64,000 bases of DNA from Winogradskyella psychrotolerans (GTDB taxonomy: Bacteria; Bacteroidota; Bacteroidia; Flavobacteriales; Flavobacteriaceae), in assembly GCF_018860545.1 (NCBI RefSeq), contig NZ_JAHKPN010000035.1:43971-107970 (forward strand). The letters are read 5' to 3'. Both the position numbers and the translations under genes were made by a program. Shown here piece by piece: positions 9,826-17,922 of this stretch (position 1 is its first letter; every line of letters begins with the position of its first letter). The notes beneath the pieces were generated by a model. That model searched no databases. It was not told the DNA's origin and was given only the letters and a program-made list of their open reading frames with translations.

Positions 9826-9856
9826 AAAACCCACTTGTGCTTTACAAGTGGGTTTT
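9826..9856 (+). terminator. Strong intrinsic terminator after the type A cargo gene
   Basis: AAAACCCACTTGT (9826-9838) and ACAAGTGGGTTTT (9844-9856) form a perfect 13-bp stem with a 5-base loop. The A-run on the left and T-run on the right make it usable in both directions. It lies about 80 bases past the stop at 9744. Confidence 0.85.
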
Positions 9857-10191
9857 GCCCTAACTAAACTAAATTAACCTTAATTACAACCGCTTAAAAT
9901 AATAATTAAGATTTCCTACTAAGATTATAAAAACGCTTTTGTTTTTATATACAGTATTTACGCACAAAGTTTAGTTTTGGATGTTTAGGTTTTGATTTTT
10001 AGAAAACTTTAACAAATTGCACCTTACCATTACCATTTCAAGATGTAAGTTGAAACTTTAGTACAGGCTTTCAAATTAAAAAATAAGACGACTGTAAAGG
10101 ATTTAATTACAATTCAGAAAGGCTATTATGATATCTAGATGTCTATTTTCAATAAGTTTACTATAAACTTAAAAACCATAATTTAAGGGAG

Positions 10192-10211
10192 ATTCCTGCC
10201 GTTGCAGGAAT
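10192..10211. repeat. Short palindromic repeat-like hairpin near the 3' end of mazG
   Basis: ATTCCTGC (10192-10199), a CGTT loop and GCAGGAAT (10204-10211) form a perfect 8-bp hairpin, followed by GACA. It resembles the dispersed ATTCCTGC...GCAGGAAT palindromes scattered in many genomes. Only one copy was seen in this window, so the repeat assignment rests on resemblance. It lies 12 bases beyond the mazG stop and may act as its terminator. Confidence 0.4.
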
Positions 10212-10222
10212 GACAAAGCTCG

Positions 10223-10996
10223 TTACAACAATTTTGCCTCTTCCCAAAAGACATCCATTTCAGAAAGTGTCATATCTTTTAGTGATTTATCTAGCTCCTT
10301 TGCTTTAGATTCTAAATACTGAAAACGTTTTATGAATTTCTTATTGGTCCGTTCTAAGGCATTCTCAGGATTGACTTTAAGAAAGCGTGCATAATTTATC
10401 ATGGAGAACATCACATCACCAAACTCACTTTCAATTGCATCTTGATCTCCTTTTGCAATTTCAACTTTTAATTCGGCAATCTCCTCTTCTACTTTTTCAA
10501 AAACCTGTTCTGGTGCTTCCCAATCGAAGCCTACTCCGGCTACTTTTTCTTGTATGCGACTCGCTTTTACAACAGCAGGCAAACTTTTGGGTACACCTTC
10601 GAGTACACTACTTTTACCTTCTTTAAGTTTCAGTTGTTCCCAATTTCGTTTTACTTCAGCCTCGTCTTTAACGACTACATCACCATAAATATGCGGATGA
10701 CGATCTATTAGTTTATCGCAGATACTGTTACAGACATCTGCAATATCGAAGTCATTAGTTTCACTTCCTATTTTAGAATAGAACACAATATGAAGCAACA
10801 CATCACCCAATTCCTTTTTAACCTCTTCTAAATCATTATCTAGAATAGCATCACCAAGTTCATAAACCTCTTCAATAGTGAGGTGACGCAAGGATTCCAT
10901 GGTTTGTTTTTTATCCCAAGGACATTGCTCTCGCAACTCGTCCATGATAATCAACAAACGCTCAAAGGCTTTTAATTGGGCTGCTTTATCAGACAT
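10223..10996 (-). CDS. mazG: Nucleoside triphosphate pyrophosphohydrolase MazG
   Basis: The 257-residue protein has two tandem MazG domains, the arrangement of the E. coli-type enzyme. The first has CPWDKKQT near 20-27, EEVYELGDAI near 42-51 and ELGDVLLHIVFY near 61-72; the second has EEEIAELKVEI near 171-181 and EFGDVMFSMINYARFL near 191-206. These acidic EExxE/ExxD helices bind magnesium. The enzyme hydrolyses NTPs to NMP and pyrophosphate, clearing aberrant nucleotides. It lies downstream of def and the DUF5606 gene on the same strand after a gap of about 80 bases containing a small palindrome, so it may share their transcript. Confidence 0.93.
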   Translation of the reverse strand: MSDKAAQLKAFERLLIIMDELREQCPWDKKQTMESLRHLTIEEVYELGDAILDNDLEEVKKELGDVLLHIVFYSKIGSETNDFDIADVCNSICDKLIDRHPHIYGDVVVKDEAEVKRNWEQLKLKEGKSSVLEGVPKSLPAVVKASRIQEKVAGVGFDWEAPEQVFEKVEEEIAELKVEIAKGDQDAIESEFGDVMFSMINYARFLKVNPENALERTNKKFIKRFQYLESKAKELDKSLKDMTLSEMDVFWEEAKLL

Positions 10997-11033
10997 TATT
11001 TTTGGTATAATATGTTCTCGATATAATTTCGAA

Positions 11034-11047
11034 CTGAAAGCTTTCAG
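11034..11047. repeat. 14-bp perfect palindrome between DUF5606 and mazG genes
   Basis: CTGAAAGCTTTCAG reads the same on both strands, in the 79-base gap between two same-strand genes. It could be an operator for mazG or a chance palindrome; nothing else supports either. Confidence 0.25.
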
Positions 11048-11075
11048 CTCCTAACCACTCGAACTGACGTCTTAT

Positions 11076-11507
11076 TTATTCTTCTTCTTCAGAAGTCTCT
11101 TTCGCTTCTTTTGATTCTTCAAGTGAATCTAAAAGATTATTTTTTTGAAGTAAATTGTACCATTGTACGACTTTCTTAATATCTGAAGGATACACACGAT
11201 CTTCATCATAATCTGGTAACACCTCAAAGAAAAACTCTTCTAAAACGTCTTTTCCATCTTTATGACTGATAGATGTTGGTTGTCCACCTTCCTTCTCTTT
11301 AACCTTTTTTAGTACGTCTCTTAACGGTACTTCTTCGGCTAATGTATAAATAGCAATTTCGCTAAGAATACTAATATTACTATGCGCACCAACGGTGATG
11401 CGTTTTTTATCAATTAATGATTCTACAACAGCACCTGTTCTAGTTTGCGTTACGATTTGGTATAAACCTGGTTTTCCAGAAATGGATAAAATTTTATCTA
11501 AGCTCAT
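11076..11507 (-). CDS. DUF5606 protein
   Basis: The 143-residue protein begins SLDKILSISGKPGLYQIV, the typical opening of the flavobacterial DUF5606 family. A small beta domain (about 1-65) is followed by a helical segment with PLRDVLKKVKEKEGG and an acidic tail ending in Glu-rich sequence. No signal peptide or membrane segment is present. The function is unknown. Its start is 10 bases after the stop of def and the pair is regularly adjacent in Flavobacteriaceae, suggesting a link to translation or protein maturation; that link is inference. Confidence 0.85.
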   Translation of the reverse strand: MSLDKILSISGKPGLYQIVTQTRTGAVVESLIDKKRITVGAHSNISILSEIAIYTLAEEVPLRDVLKKVKEKEGGQPTSISHKDGKDVLEEFFFEVLPDYDEDRVYPSDIKKVVQWYNLLQKNNLLDSLEESKEAKETSEEEE

Positions 11508-11517
11508 ATATATTTTA

Positions 11518-12108
11518 TTAACGTTTCTTGCTCATTGCAGGAAATCGCATTCTGTAATCAATTTTAATCTTACCTTTTGAAATATTGGTAAGTCGTCCTT
11601 TTATTAAACGCTTTTTAAATGATGATAGTTTATCTGTAAATAAAATACCTTCAATATGGTCGTATTCATGTTGAATAACACGTGCTATTAAACCATCATA
11701 TTCTTCAACATGGGTCTCAAAATTCTCATCTTGATATTGAATTTTAATGTTTGGTCGTCTAAACACATCTTCTCTTACATCAGGTATACTTAAACACCCT
11801 TCATTAAAGGCCCATTCGTCTCCTTCTTCCTCTAAAATCTGAGCATTAATGAATGTCTTCTTAAAGTTTTTCATTTGCGCTCTCTCACTTTCTGTAAGCT
11901 CTTCGTCATCCGCAAAAGGACTAGTATCCACAAGAAACAACCGAATTGCTAAACCTATTTGAGGAGCAGCCAATCCAACACCATACGCACCATACATGGT
12001 TTCATACATGTTGTCAATAAGCTCATTTAACTTCGGATAATCTTTGTCAATTTCCTTGGCCTCTCTCTTCAGAACAGCATCGCCATAGGCTACGATAGGT
12101 AAAATCAT
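11518..12108 (-). CDS. def: Peptide deformylase
   Basis: This 196-residue enzyme removes the formyl group from the initiator methionine of new proteins. All three family motifs are present: GVGLAAPQIG near 43-52, EGCLSIP near 107-113 with the metal-binding Cys, and HEYDH near 152-156 with two metal-binding His and the catalytic Glu. An insertion of acidic residues between motifs 1 and 2 is usual for Bacteroidetes. A very good promoter lies just upstream on the same strand, and the DUF5606 gene follows 10 bases after the stop. Confidence 0.96.
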   Translation of the reverse strand: MILPIVAYGDAVLKREAKEIDKDYPKLNELIDNMYETMYGAYGVGLAAPQIGLAIRLFLVDTSPFADDEELTESERAQMKNFKKTFINAQILEEEGDEWAFNEGCLSIPDVREDVFRRPNIKIQYQDENFETHVEEYDGLIARVIQHEYDHIEGILFTDKLSSFKKRLIKGRLTNISKGKIKIDYRMRFPAMSKKR

Positions 12109-12128
12109 AATTTATTTATTTTCGGGTG

Positions 12129-12161
12129 CAAAAGTACCAAATTCTAACATAATATTTCAAA
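12129..12161 (-). promoter_or_regulatory. Consensus Bacteroidetes promoter for def
   Basis: On the reverse strand TTTG (12158-12161) is followed after 21 bases by TACTTTTG (12129-12136), an exact match to TTTG-N19-21-TAnnTTTG. Transcription would start near 12122, giving a leader of about 14 bases. Confidence 0.75.
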
Positions 12162-12245
12162 TTGTAAAAACTAAATTCTAATAATATGTTCTCACAAGAC
12201 TGCTAAGTTTTCATACGTTCTAGCATATACTTTGTTACGCTATGC

Positions 12246-12662
12246 TTAAAACTGACGACTCGAAAGATAACTCTGAAGAATTAAAGTTGCACTAATTTCA
12301 TCAACCAATGCTTTATTCTTCCGTTGTTTTTTCTTCAATCCACTATCTATCATGGTTTGAAAAGCCATCTTAGACGTAAAGCGTTCATCTACCCGTTCCA
12401 CTGGAATTTGTGGAATCGCTTTAGATAATTGCAATAAAAACTTCTGAATATAGACTTCGCTTTCTGAAGCCGTATTATCCATTTGCTTTGGCAAACCAAC
12501 GACAATCTTCTCCACTTTTTCAGTAGATATATATTTTTTAATAAATGGAAGCAGTTCTTTAGTCTCTACAGTGGTGAGACCAGATGCTATAATCTGCATT
12601 TCATCAGTAACTGCTAATCCTGTTCGTTTTGTGCCATAATCAATGGCTAAAATTCGTCCCAT
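12246..12662 (-). CDS. ruvX: Putative pre-16S rRNA nuclease / Holliday junction resolvase-like protein RuvX (YqgF)
   Basis: The start at 12662 gives the 138 residues typical of the family, beginning MGRILAIDYGTKRTG with the first catalytic Asp. VGLPKQMDNT near 77-86 and VDERFTS near 106-112 supply the remaining RNase H-fold signatures, and the final Asp is in LVDEISA. YqgF proteins trim 16S rRNA precursors; the Holliday-junction role is historical. An upstream extension to 12731 is possible in frame, but it would run through a hairpin and a TATCTTTG promoter box, so it was rejected. Confidence 0.93.
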   Translation of the reverse strand: MGRILAIDYGTKRTGLAVTDEMQIIASGLTTVETKELLPFIKKYISTEKVEKIVVGLPKQMDNTASESEVYIQKFLLQLSKAIPQIPVERVDERFTSKMAFQTMIDSGLKKKQRKNKALVDEISATLILQSYLSSRQF

Positions 12663-12667
12663 AAATG

Positions 12668-12675
12668 CAAAGATA
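12668..12675 (-). promoter_or_regulatory. -7 box immediately before the ruvX start codon
   Basis: Reverse-strand TATCTTTG matches TAnnTTTG exactly and ends only five bases before the ATG at 12662. Transcription would start at or next to the start codon, giving a leaderless or near-leaderless mRNA. Confidence 0.55.
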
Positions 12676-12684
12676 ACGCAATAA

Positions 12685-12714
12685 AAAACGCTTCTTAAAA
12701 AAAAGAAGCGTTTT
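12685..12714. terminator. 12-bp hairpin with A and T flanks upstream of ruvX
   Basis: AAAACGCTTCTT (12685-12696) pairs with AAGAAGCGTTTT (12703-12714) across a six-A loop. On the reverse strand it lies just ahead of the ruvX promoter box and could end any transcript arriving from the dapD side. Confidence 0.55.
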
Positions 12715-12777
12715 ATAAAATAATCAATCAAACCAATTAATCATATGATATATCCCCTCTAAAAATAAATCACTGTG

Positions 12778-12970
12778 TTAATTACAATTAAGACACAACA
12801 TTTTTTCATTGGTCACATGTTTTCTCAATAAAAAAAGAAAACTCCTCAATCAATGGGGGAAGAGGAGTTTTCAAAATTAGCTATTAGTTAAAGTCTTAGA
12901 TACCTATGAGAAATATCAAAGCATTTAATTAGTATTAAGACACCACATTTATTTAAGCGTCACATTTTTT
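12778..12970 (+). repeat. Two direct copies of a ~46-bp element flanking a hairpin
   Basis: Bases 12778-12823 and 12925-12970 align without gaps at an offset of 147, with nine mismatches by eye over 46 positions (about 80% identity). Shared blocks are TTAATTA, ATTAAGACAC and GTCACAT. The copies bracket the hairpin at 12837-12872. Confidence 0.6.
12837..12872. terminator. 11-bp hairpin with G-rich loop upstream of dapD
   Basis: GAAAACTCCTC (12837-12847) pairs perfectly with GAGGAGTTTTC (12862-12872); the 14-base loop contains GGGGG. The A/T flanks suit a bidirectional terminator. It lies about 130 bases upstream of the dapD promoter box, so it is not an attenuator of the transcript starting there. 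Confidence 0.5.
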
Positions 12971-13004
12971 TCATAAAGTATTTTAGCGTCAATCATTATA
13001 AAAG

Positions 13005-13012
13005 TATCTTTG
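13005..13012 (+). promoter_or_regulatory. -7 promoter box for dapD
   Basis: TATCTTTG is an exact TAnnTTTG box 22 bases before the dapD ATG; the upstream element is a less exact TTTT near 12981. Confidence 0.55.
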
Positions 13013-13034
13013 AACTCTTAATACAATTCAAAAT

Positions 13035-13850
13035 ATGAAACAATTACAATCTGTTATAGAAAATGCGTGGGACGATCGTTCACTTTTAACTAACCAAGTC
13101 ACTATTGATGCTATTAGAAGTGTCGTTGATCTTGTTGATGCTGGCAAATTGCGAGTTGCAGAACCTACGGACAATGGATGGCAAGTAAATGAATGGGTAA
13201 AAAAAGCGGTTGTTTTATATTTCCCGATTCAGAAAATGGAAACTTTTGAAGTTGGTATTTTTGAATATCACGATAAAATCCCACTAAAACGTGGTTATGC
13301 TGAAAAAGGAATTAGAGTAGTTCCTCATGCAGTAGCAAGACATGGAGCCTATATTTCTGCTGGTACTATCTTAATGCCTAGCTACGTAAACATAGGAGCT
13401 TATGTAGATGAAGGGACTATGGTAGATACTTGGGCCACAGTTGGTAGTTGTGCACAAATTGGTAAAAATGTTCACCTCTCTGGTGGTGTTGGAATTGGTG
13501 GAGTTTTAGAACCATTACAAGCTGCTCCAGTCATTATAGAAGATGGTGCTTTTATTGGAAGTCGTTGTATTGTGGTTGAAGGTGTCCGAGTAGAAAAAGA
13601 AGCTGTTTTAGGTGCCAATGTGGTTTTAACCATGAGTACAAAAATTATTGATGTTACTGGTGATGAGCCTGTAGAAACCAAAGGTGTTGTACCAGCTCGT
13701 TCTGTAGTTATTCCTGGTAGCTACACTAAAAAGTTTGCAGCTGGAGAATTTCAAGTACCTTGTGCATTAATCATAGGAAAGCGAAAGGAAAGTACGAACA
13801 AAAAAACATCGCTGAATGATGCTTTACGTGAGTATGATGTAGCCGTTTAA
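13035..13850 (+). CDS. dapD: 2,3,4,5-tetrahydropyridine-2,6-dicarboxylate N-succinyltransferase
   Basis: The 271-residue protein is full length for DapD, which adds a succinyl group to tetrahydrodipicolinate in the diaminopimelate/lysine pathway. A helical N-terminal domain is followed by a left-handed beta-helix of hexapeptide repeats (about 100-235), with EGTMVDTWATVGSCAQIG near 126-143 and the conserved GGVGIGGVLEP near 150-160. It is a single-gene unit divergent from ruvX. The product feeds peptidoglycan synthesis as well as lysine. Confidence 0.95.
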   Translation: MKQLQSVIENAWDDRSLLTNQVTIDAIRSVVDLVDAGKLRVAEPTDNGWQVNEWVKKAVVLYFPIQKMETFEVGIFEYHDKIPLKRGYAEKGIRVVPHAVARHGAYISAGTILMPSYVNIGAYVDEGTMVDTWATVGSCAQIGKNVHLSGGVGIGGVLEPLQAAPVIIEDGAFIGSRCIVVEGVRVEKEAVLGANVVLTMSTKIIDVTGDEPVETKGVVPARSVVIPGSYTKKFAAGEFQVPCALIIGKRKESTNKKTSLNDALREYDVAV

Positions 13851-14063
13851 TATGTAGGAAATATAATTGTTTTATAAACTGTTGGTTGGATTCTACACTT
13901 AGAATGATTTCATGCTATAACCGTGAATTAATTCAGTAACCTCCTTTATGTTTTAATAGAGGCAGACCGTTTTGGTTTTCGGTTAGTATATTGAATCTCA
14001 TTTTAATTTAAATGAGAATTCACAACCTATTTTTATTTTATATTTACATAAACCACTTGAATA

Positions 14064-14975
14064 ATGCCTAACAAAATACGTCGCAGCTTATTAAGACAGT
14101 TACGAAAAATGCGTTTTTTACCTTCAAAATTATATGTACAGTATCATTACGAATATTTTTCTGGCAAGAAGTTGAACATAAAAGACCCTAGAGAATTCAA
14201 CGCAAAAATAGAATGGTATAAAGTATTTTATAGACCAAAGATTTTAAACACTTTAGTCGATAAATATGAAGTTAGGCATATTATAGAAAAGACCATCGGC
14301 AAAAAATATCTTAATGAAATTTATGGAGTTTACGACAATGTCGAGGCTATTCCATTTAACGATTTACCCAATCAATTTGTTATAAAAGCAACACACTCTA
14401 GTGGACACAATGTAATTGTCAAGGATAAATCTCAACTAGATACTAAAAAAGTTACGCAAAAATTAAAAAAGTGGCTTAAGGTCAATCAATATTACAGAAT
14501 GGGTCAAGAATGGGCTTATAAAGATGTAAAGCCAAGATTCATCATTGAAAAGTTTTTAAAACAATCTGACAAAAGCACGCTAATTGATTATAAATTTTAT
14601 TGCTTTAATGGCGAACCTAAATTTATTGATGTTCATATAGACAGAGAAGAAGACCATAAACAAGGCTGCTTTGATTTAGATTTTAACTTATTGCCCTTTG
14701 GAAAAAGTAAAACCTATAAAAGTATTTCATCTGAGATTCCGAAACCTACCAACCTAAAGGAAATGGTAGATTTGGCTACTATTTTATCTAAAAAACTACC
14801 TTTTGTTAGAGTTGATTTTTATTCTGTTGACGGTAAAACTATATTCGGAGAAATGACTTTTTACCCATCTGATGCCAGAAAAGCATTCTATCCAGAGGAA
14901 TACAATACAATTATTGGAGATTATTTTAAATTGCCTAAACTTAAAGATGGACAAAAGGTAATTACCGAATTTTAA
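14064..14975 (+). CDS. TupA-like ATP-grasp protein of the surface-glycan locus
   Basis: The 303-residue protein has the pattern of TupA-like ATP-grasp proteins: FNAKIEWYK near 47-55, a YGVYD segment near 92-96, IKATHSSGHNVIVKDK near 110-125, FIIEKFL near 158-164, and an acidic site VRVDFYSVDGKTIFGEMTF near 250-268. Family members are named after teichuronopeptide biosynthesis and are thought to ligate an amino acid or similar group to a polysaccharide using ATP; here that is inferred. It begins a run of three same-strand genes. A TATATTTA box lies 17 bases before the ATG. Confidence 0.8.
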   Translation: MPNKIRRSLLRQLRKMRFLPSKLYVQYHYEYFSGKKLNIKDPREFNAKIEWYKVFYRPKILNTLVDKYEVRHIIEKTIGKKYLNEIYGVYDNVEAIPFNDLPNQFVIKATHSSGHNVIVKDKSQLDTKKVTQKLKKWLKVNQYYRMGQEWAYKDVKPRFIIEKFLKQSDKSTLIDYKFYCFNGEPKFIDVHIDREEDHKQGCFDLDFNLLPFGKSKTYKSISSEIPKPTNLKEMVDLATILSKKLPFVRVDFYSVDGKTIFGEMTFYPSDARKAFYPEEYNTIIGDYFKLPKLKDGQKVITEF

Positions 14976-15021
14976 TAAAACGACAACGAAACAATTTTTA
15001 TTTAATTAAGTATTAGATACT

Positions 15022-15963
15022 ATGACGAAGGACATTATTGAGGACTATCCAATAGACGCCGTAATTCTGTGGGTAGACGGAAATGACGAAAAGCATAAGG
15101 CAAAAATGCTACCTTTTATAGAAGATAAAACTAGAGTTAATGCTGAAAAATTTAGAACCCGTTATGACCATGTCAATGAAATTCAATATACTATTGATTC
15201 TATTTTAAAATATGCACCTTACGTTAGAAATATTCACATTATAACGGATAATCAAATACCCGATTTTTTAAAAAACAGTAAAGACGGCACGTATAAAAAA
15301 GTTTCAATTGTAGATCACAAAGTTGTGTTTAAAGATTATGAAGATTATCTACCTACGTTTAACTGTAGACCTATTGAAACTTGTTTATTCAGAATTCCTG
15401 GCTTAGCTGAACATTTCATTTATTTTAACGATGATTTCTTTTTAATAAATGACACCAAACCCAGTGACTTCTTTAAAAATGGCCTTCCGATTTTGAGAGG
15501 AAAATGGTTAAAGTTTGATAAAGACATTTTCTATAAAAAATTTAAAAAACCAAGAGTAGGACATAAATCTATTCAGCAAAATGCAGCTCGGCTAGCCGGA
15601 TTTAATAAATATTACAATTTTAAGCACACACCACATCCGCTTAGAAAATCGACATTTGAAACCTATTTTGAAGCTAACGAAGATGTGCTTATAGAAAATA
15701 TAAAACATCGCTTCAGAAAAACGAGTCAATTTACACCTCAAGGCTTAGCGAATCATTTAGAAATAAAAAACAAAACATGTTATTTTAAGGACGATCTTCA
15801 ACTGATGTATTTTAGATCTTATAAAAAACCATTATATTGGTATAAATTCAAATTAAATCTAAAAACTAAAGGAAAATTGTTTTTAGGACTTCAAAGCTTA
15901 GATCGCAGTCCTCCACATATTTTAGAGTATATTTTAGAGTGGTTAGAAAAACGAACATCATAA
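15022..15963 (+). CDS. Stealth-family sugar-phosphate transferase
   Basis: The 313-residue protein carries the Stealth CR1 motif (PIDAVILWVDGND near 8-20) and the CR2 block (NEIQYTIDSILKYAPYVRNI, then HIITD and the FIYFNDDFFL acidic cluster near 132-141). A CR3/CR4-like His-rich region follows (GHKSIQQNAARL, HTPHPL). Stealth proteins, including GlcNAc-1-phosphotransferase and capsule polymerases such as those of meningococcal serogroups A and X, move hexose-1-phosphate and so build phosphodiester-linked polymers. The donor sugar cannot be read from sequence. It lies 46 bases after the ATP-grasp gene and 13 before the next, in one apparent operon. Confidence 0.88.
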   Translation: MTKDIIEDYPIDAVILWVDGNDEKHKAKMLPFIEDKTRVNAEKFRTRYDHVNEIQYTIDSILKYAPYVRNIHIITDNQIPDFLKNSKDGTYKKVSIVDHKVVFKDYEDYLPTFNCRPIETCLFRIPGLAEHFIYFNDDFFLINDTKPSDFFKNGLPILRGKWLKFDKDIFYKKFKKPRVGHKSIQQNAARLAGFNKYYNFKHTPHPLRKSTFETYFEANEDVLIENIKHRFRKTSQFTPQGLANHLEIKNKTCYFKDDLQLMYFRSYKKPLYWYKFKLNLKTKGKLFLGLQSLDRSPPHILEYILEWLEKRTS

Positions 15964-15976
15964 ATTAATCACAAGT

Positions 15977-17056
15977 ATGTCTTATAAATTTTTAATATAC
16001 ATTTCTTACAGCTATGCTTTACCCATAGGAAATCCTTTAGAGCAAGAAATTTTAAGCAGAGGTCATACTATAATGTGGTTTAGCGATCTAAAGGATGGAA
16101 AAGATGCATTGCAAGGAAAGCGCAATGTTTTAGACACGATACAAGATGTAATCAACTATGAACCGCATATTGTTTTAGCGGCTACAAATGACATTCCTGA
16201 TTTTATTACGGGACTTAAAGTTCAAATTTTCCATGGTTTTTTAGCACAAAAAAGACCCTCAAAAAAGCATATTTTTAGTGAATTCAGAATACGCGGATTC
16301 TTTGATTTATATTGTACACAAGGTCCAAGTACGACTTCTGTTTTCAAAACTTTAGAAAAAAAGCATAATCATTTTAAGGTTATTGAAACAGGATGGAGTA
16401 AGGTTGATCCTCTTTTTCCAATTAGGAATCAGCAATCAAATACTAAACCAAATATCTTAATAGCGTCTACGTTTACCGAAAGACTGAGTCTTGCTTTTGA
16501 CGATACCGTATTCAATGAAATTAAGAAATTATCTGAAACAGGGCAGTATACATTAGATATGGTTTTACACCCCAAAATACCCAATGACATAAAAAATAAA
16601 TGGAAGACTTTGGAAAATGACCATTTTACATATCACAATACCACCGATCTTATTCCATTATTTCAACATTCTGATATTTTATTTGCCGATACCACATCTG
16701 CGATTCAAGAATTTTTACTGCAGAAAAAACCTGTAGTTAGTTTTAAGCACACTTTTAATCATGATTATTTAATTCATGTAGATAAAGCATCTAAACTTGA
16801 AGACATATTTAATTATGCACTAAGCTACCCTGACGATATACTCCAAAAAATAGAACCCTTTATTAAGGATTTGCACCCATATCAAGATGGAAAATCGAGT
16901 AAACGTGTTATTGATACATGTATATCATTTCTACATGAAGATAAGAGCTACCTAAAACAAAAACCCCTCAATTTAATCCGAAAATACAAAATTAGAAAAC
17001 GCTTAGGCTACTTTACTCTAAAGAGCTATTCAAAAGCATACACTATGAAAAAATAG
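15977..17056 (+). CDS. CDP-glycerol glycerophosphotransferase-like protein
   Basis: The 359-residue protein has a GT-B-like layout: an N-terminal half with GLKVQIFHGFLAQKRP near 76-91 and a C-terminal half with ILIASTFTERLS, VLHPKIP near 197-203, and the donor-site segment DILFADTTSAIQEFLLQKKPVV near 234-255. These match TagB/TagF-type glycerophosphotransferases, which polymerise or prime teichoic-acid chains; in Gram-negatives homologues act in capsule and O-antigen assembly. The start is ATG 13 bases after the Stealth gene. Its stop is one base from the stop of a convergent glycosyltransferase gene. Confidence 0.82.
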   Translation: MSYKFLIYISYSYALPIGNPLEQEILSRGHTIMWFSDLKDGKDALQGKRNVLDTIQDVINYEPHIVLAATNDIPDFITGLKVQIFHGFLAQKRPSKKHIFSEFRIRGFFDLYCTQGPSTTSVFKTLEKKHNHFKVIETGWSKVDPLFPIRNQQSNTKPNILIASTFTERLSLAFDDTVFNEIKKLSETGQYTLDMVLHPKIPNDIKNKWKTLENDHFTYHNTTDLIPLFQHSDILFADTTSAIQEFLLQKKPVVSFKHTFNHDYLIHVDKASKLEDIFNYALSYPDDILQKIEPFIKDLHPYQDGKSSKRVIDTCISFLHEDKSYLKQKPLNLIRKYKIRKRLGYFTLKSYSKAYTMKK

Positions 17057-17057
17057 C

Positions 17058-17882
17058 TTACATTTTTTGAATTCCGTGTTTCGTGTACGTCCGCTTTTCA
17101 CGCTTAGTTGCCTTTCTAATTTGCTTATTTAACCTCGTGGTGTCTTCATTTTCATAAGGTCTATCATGATGTAAATGAACACAGATGGCACTGTAGCGTA
17201 TCTGTAAAAATCGGATCCCATTATTCATCATACGCTCACCTACTTCCCTATCCTCTCCTCCATATTTCATGCGTTCGTCAAAACCATTCACTGCTAGAAT
17301 ATCACTTTTCCAACACGATACATTCATACCGTCAAAAGTGGCTTTTGTTGGAGTTATAACATTTAAAAACTTCGATTTTATCTTAGATTTTGTCAACTTA
17401 TTCATTTTAAAAGTGGCAGGCTGCCCTTCAGCTATTAGCCAATCTTTTTCATAACATTTTTGATCGCTAATTACTTGAGTGTTTATTTTTTTAGAAACGT
17501 CATCAGTTAGTTTAAAATAACCACCTGAAAGCGCATATTTTAATTTCCTAAGATCTAAATGTGTTTGAACAAAATCTTTACGAGCGATACAGTCACCATC
17601 TGTAAAAATCAAATAGTCAGTGTTTGATGCAAGCATGGCTTTATTCAAAATTTTAGTTTTCTGAAAACCATCATCTTCTTGCCAAACGTGGATTACTTTT
17701 AAATCACTATGCTCAGAAAATTGATCTATTACAGCTTTTGTTTTCTCATCAGAACCATCATCTGCAACGATAATTTCAAACTTTTTAGTCGTTTGAATAT
17801 CAAAACTAAACAATACCAGTTTAAGCCATTCTGGTTTATTGAAGGTACTTATAATTATAGTTGCTTGTAGATTAGATTGCAT
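17058..17882 (-). CDS. Family 2 glycosyltransferase with C-terminal Glyco_transf_7C-like region
   Basis: The 274-residue protein opens with the GT2 nucleotide-sugar fold: TIIISTFNKPEWL near 9-21, VADDGSDE near 39-46 and the DxD-type FTDGDCIAR near 92-100. A later NGFDERMKYGGEDREVGERM region matches the galactosyltransferase-type C-terminal domain found in chondroitin-synthase-like enzymes. It is soluble and would add a sugar on the cytoplasmic face. The start codon lies four bases from a reverse-strand TATTTTTG box, so its mRNA may be leaderless. It is divergent from the next GT2 gene with only 40 bases between them. Confidence 0.88.
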   Translation of the reverse strand: MQSNLQATIIISTFNKPEWLKLVLFSFDIQTTKKFEIIVADDGSDEKTKAVIDQFSEHSDLKVIHVWQEDDGFQKTKILNKAMLASNTDYLIFTDGDCIARKDFVQTHLDLRKLKYALSGGYFKLTDDVSKKINTQVISDQKCYEKDWLIAEGQPATFKMNKLTKSKIKSKFLNVITPTKATFDGMNVSCWKSDILAVNGFDERMKYGGEDREVGERMMNNGIRFLQIRYSAICVHLHHDRPYENEDTTRLNKQIRKATKREKRTYTKHGIQKM

Positions 17883-17886
17883 TTAG

Positions 17887-17903
17887 CAAAAATACTATTT
17901 TTA
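17887..17903. promoter_or_regulatory. Back-to-back divergent -7 boxes between two GT2 genes
   Basis: Reverse-strand TATTTTTG (17887-17894) faces the gene ending at 17058; forward TATTTTTA (17896-17903) faces the gene starting at 17923. They are one base apart, so polymerases could hardly use both at once. Confidence 0.5.
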
Positions 17904-17922
17904 CAGCATTGAAATCAACAAC

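Larger units (their letters stand above)
9745..10222. other. Long intergenic stretch between convergent genes
   Basis: These 478 bases hold the strong terminator at 9826-9856, a smaller hairpin just before it (TAGGCT/AGCCTA, 9805-9818) and a repeat-like hairpin at 10192-10211. No ORF of convincing length or composition and no RNA gene were recognised in the rest, which is very AT-rich. Confidence 0.6.
12663..13034. other. Divergent ruvX/dapD intergenic region with paired repeats and two hairpins
   Basis: This 372-base spacer separates two divergently transcribed genes. It holds -7 boxes for both, two stable hairpins (12685-12714 and 12837-12872), and a duplicated element of about 46 bases (12778-12823 and 12925-12970). 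No protein-coding frame of convincing length was found. Terminator-like hairpins are not expected between divergent promoters, so an unannotated small RNA is possible. Confidence 0.5.

Noticed and set aside
10387..10626. Forward-strand frame within mazG
   Set aside because: Composition is Leu/His/Gln-rich as expected for an antisense shadow, and mazG itself is intact and conserved.
12663..12731. N-terminal extension of ruvX
   Set aside because: It reads through a hairpin and an exact TATCTTTG box, and family members begin at the MGRILAIDYG position.
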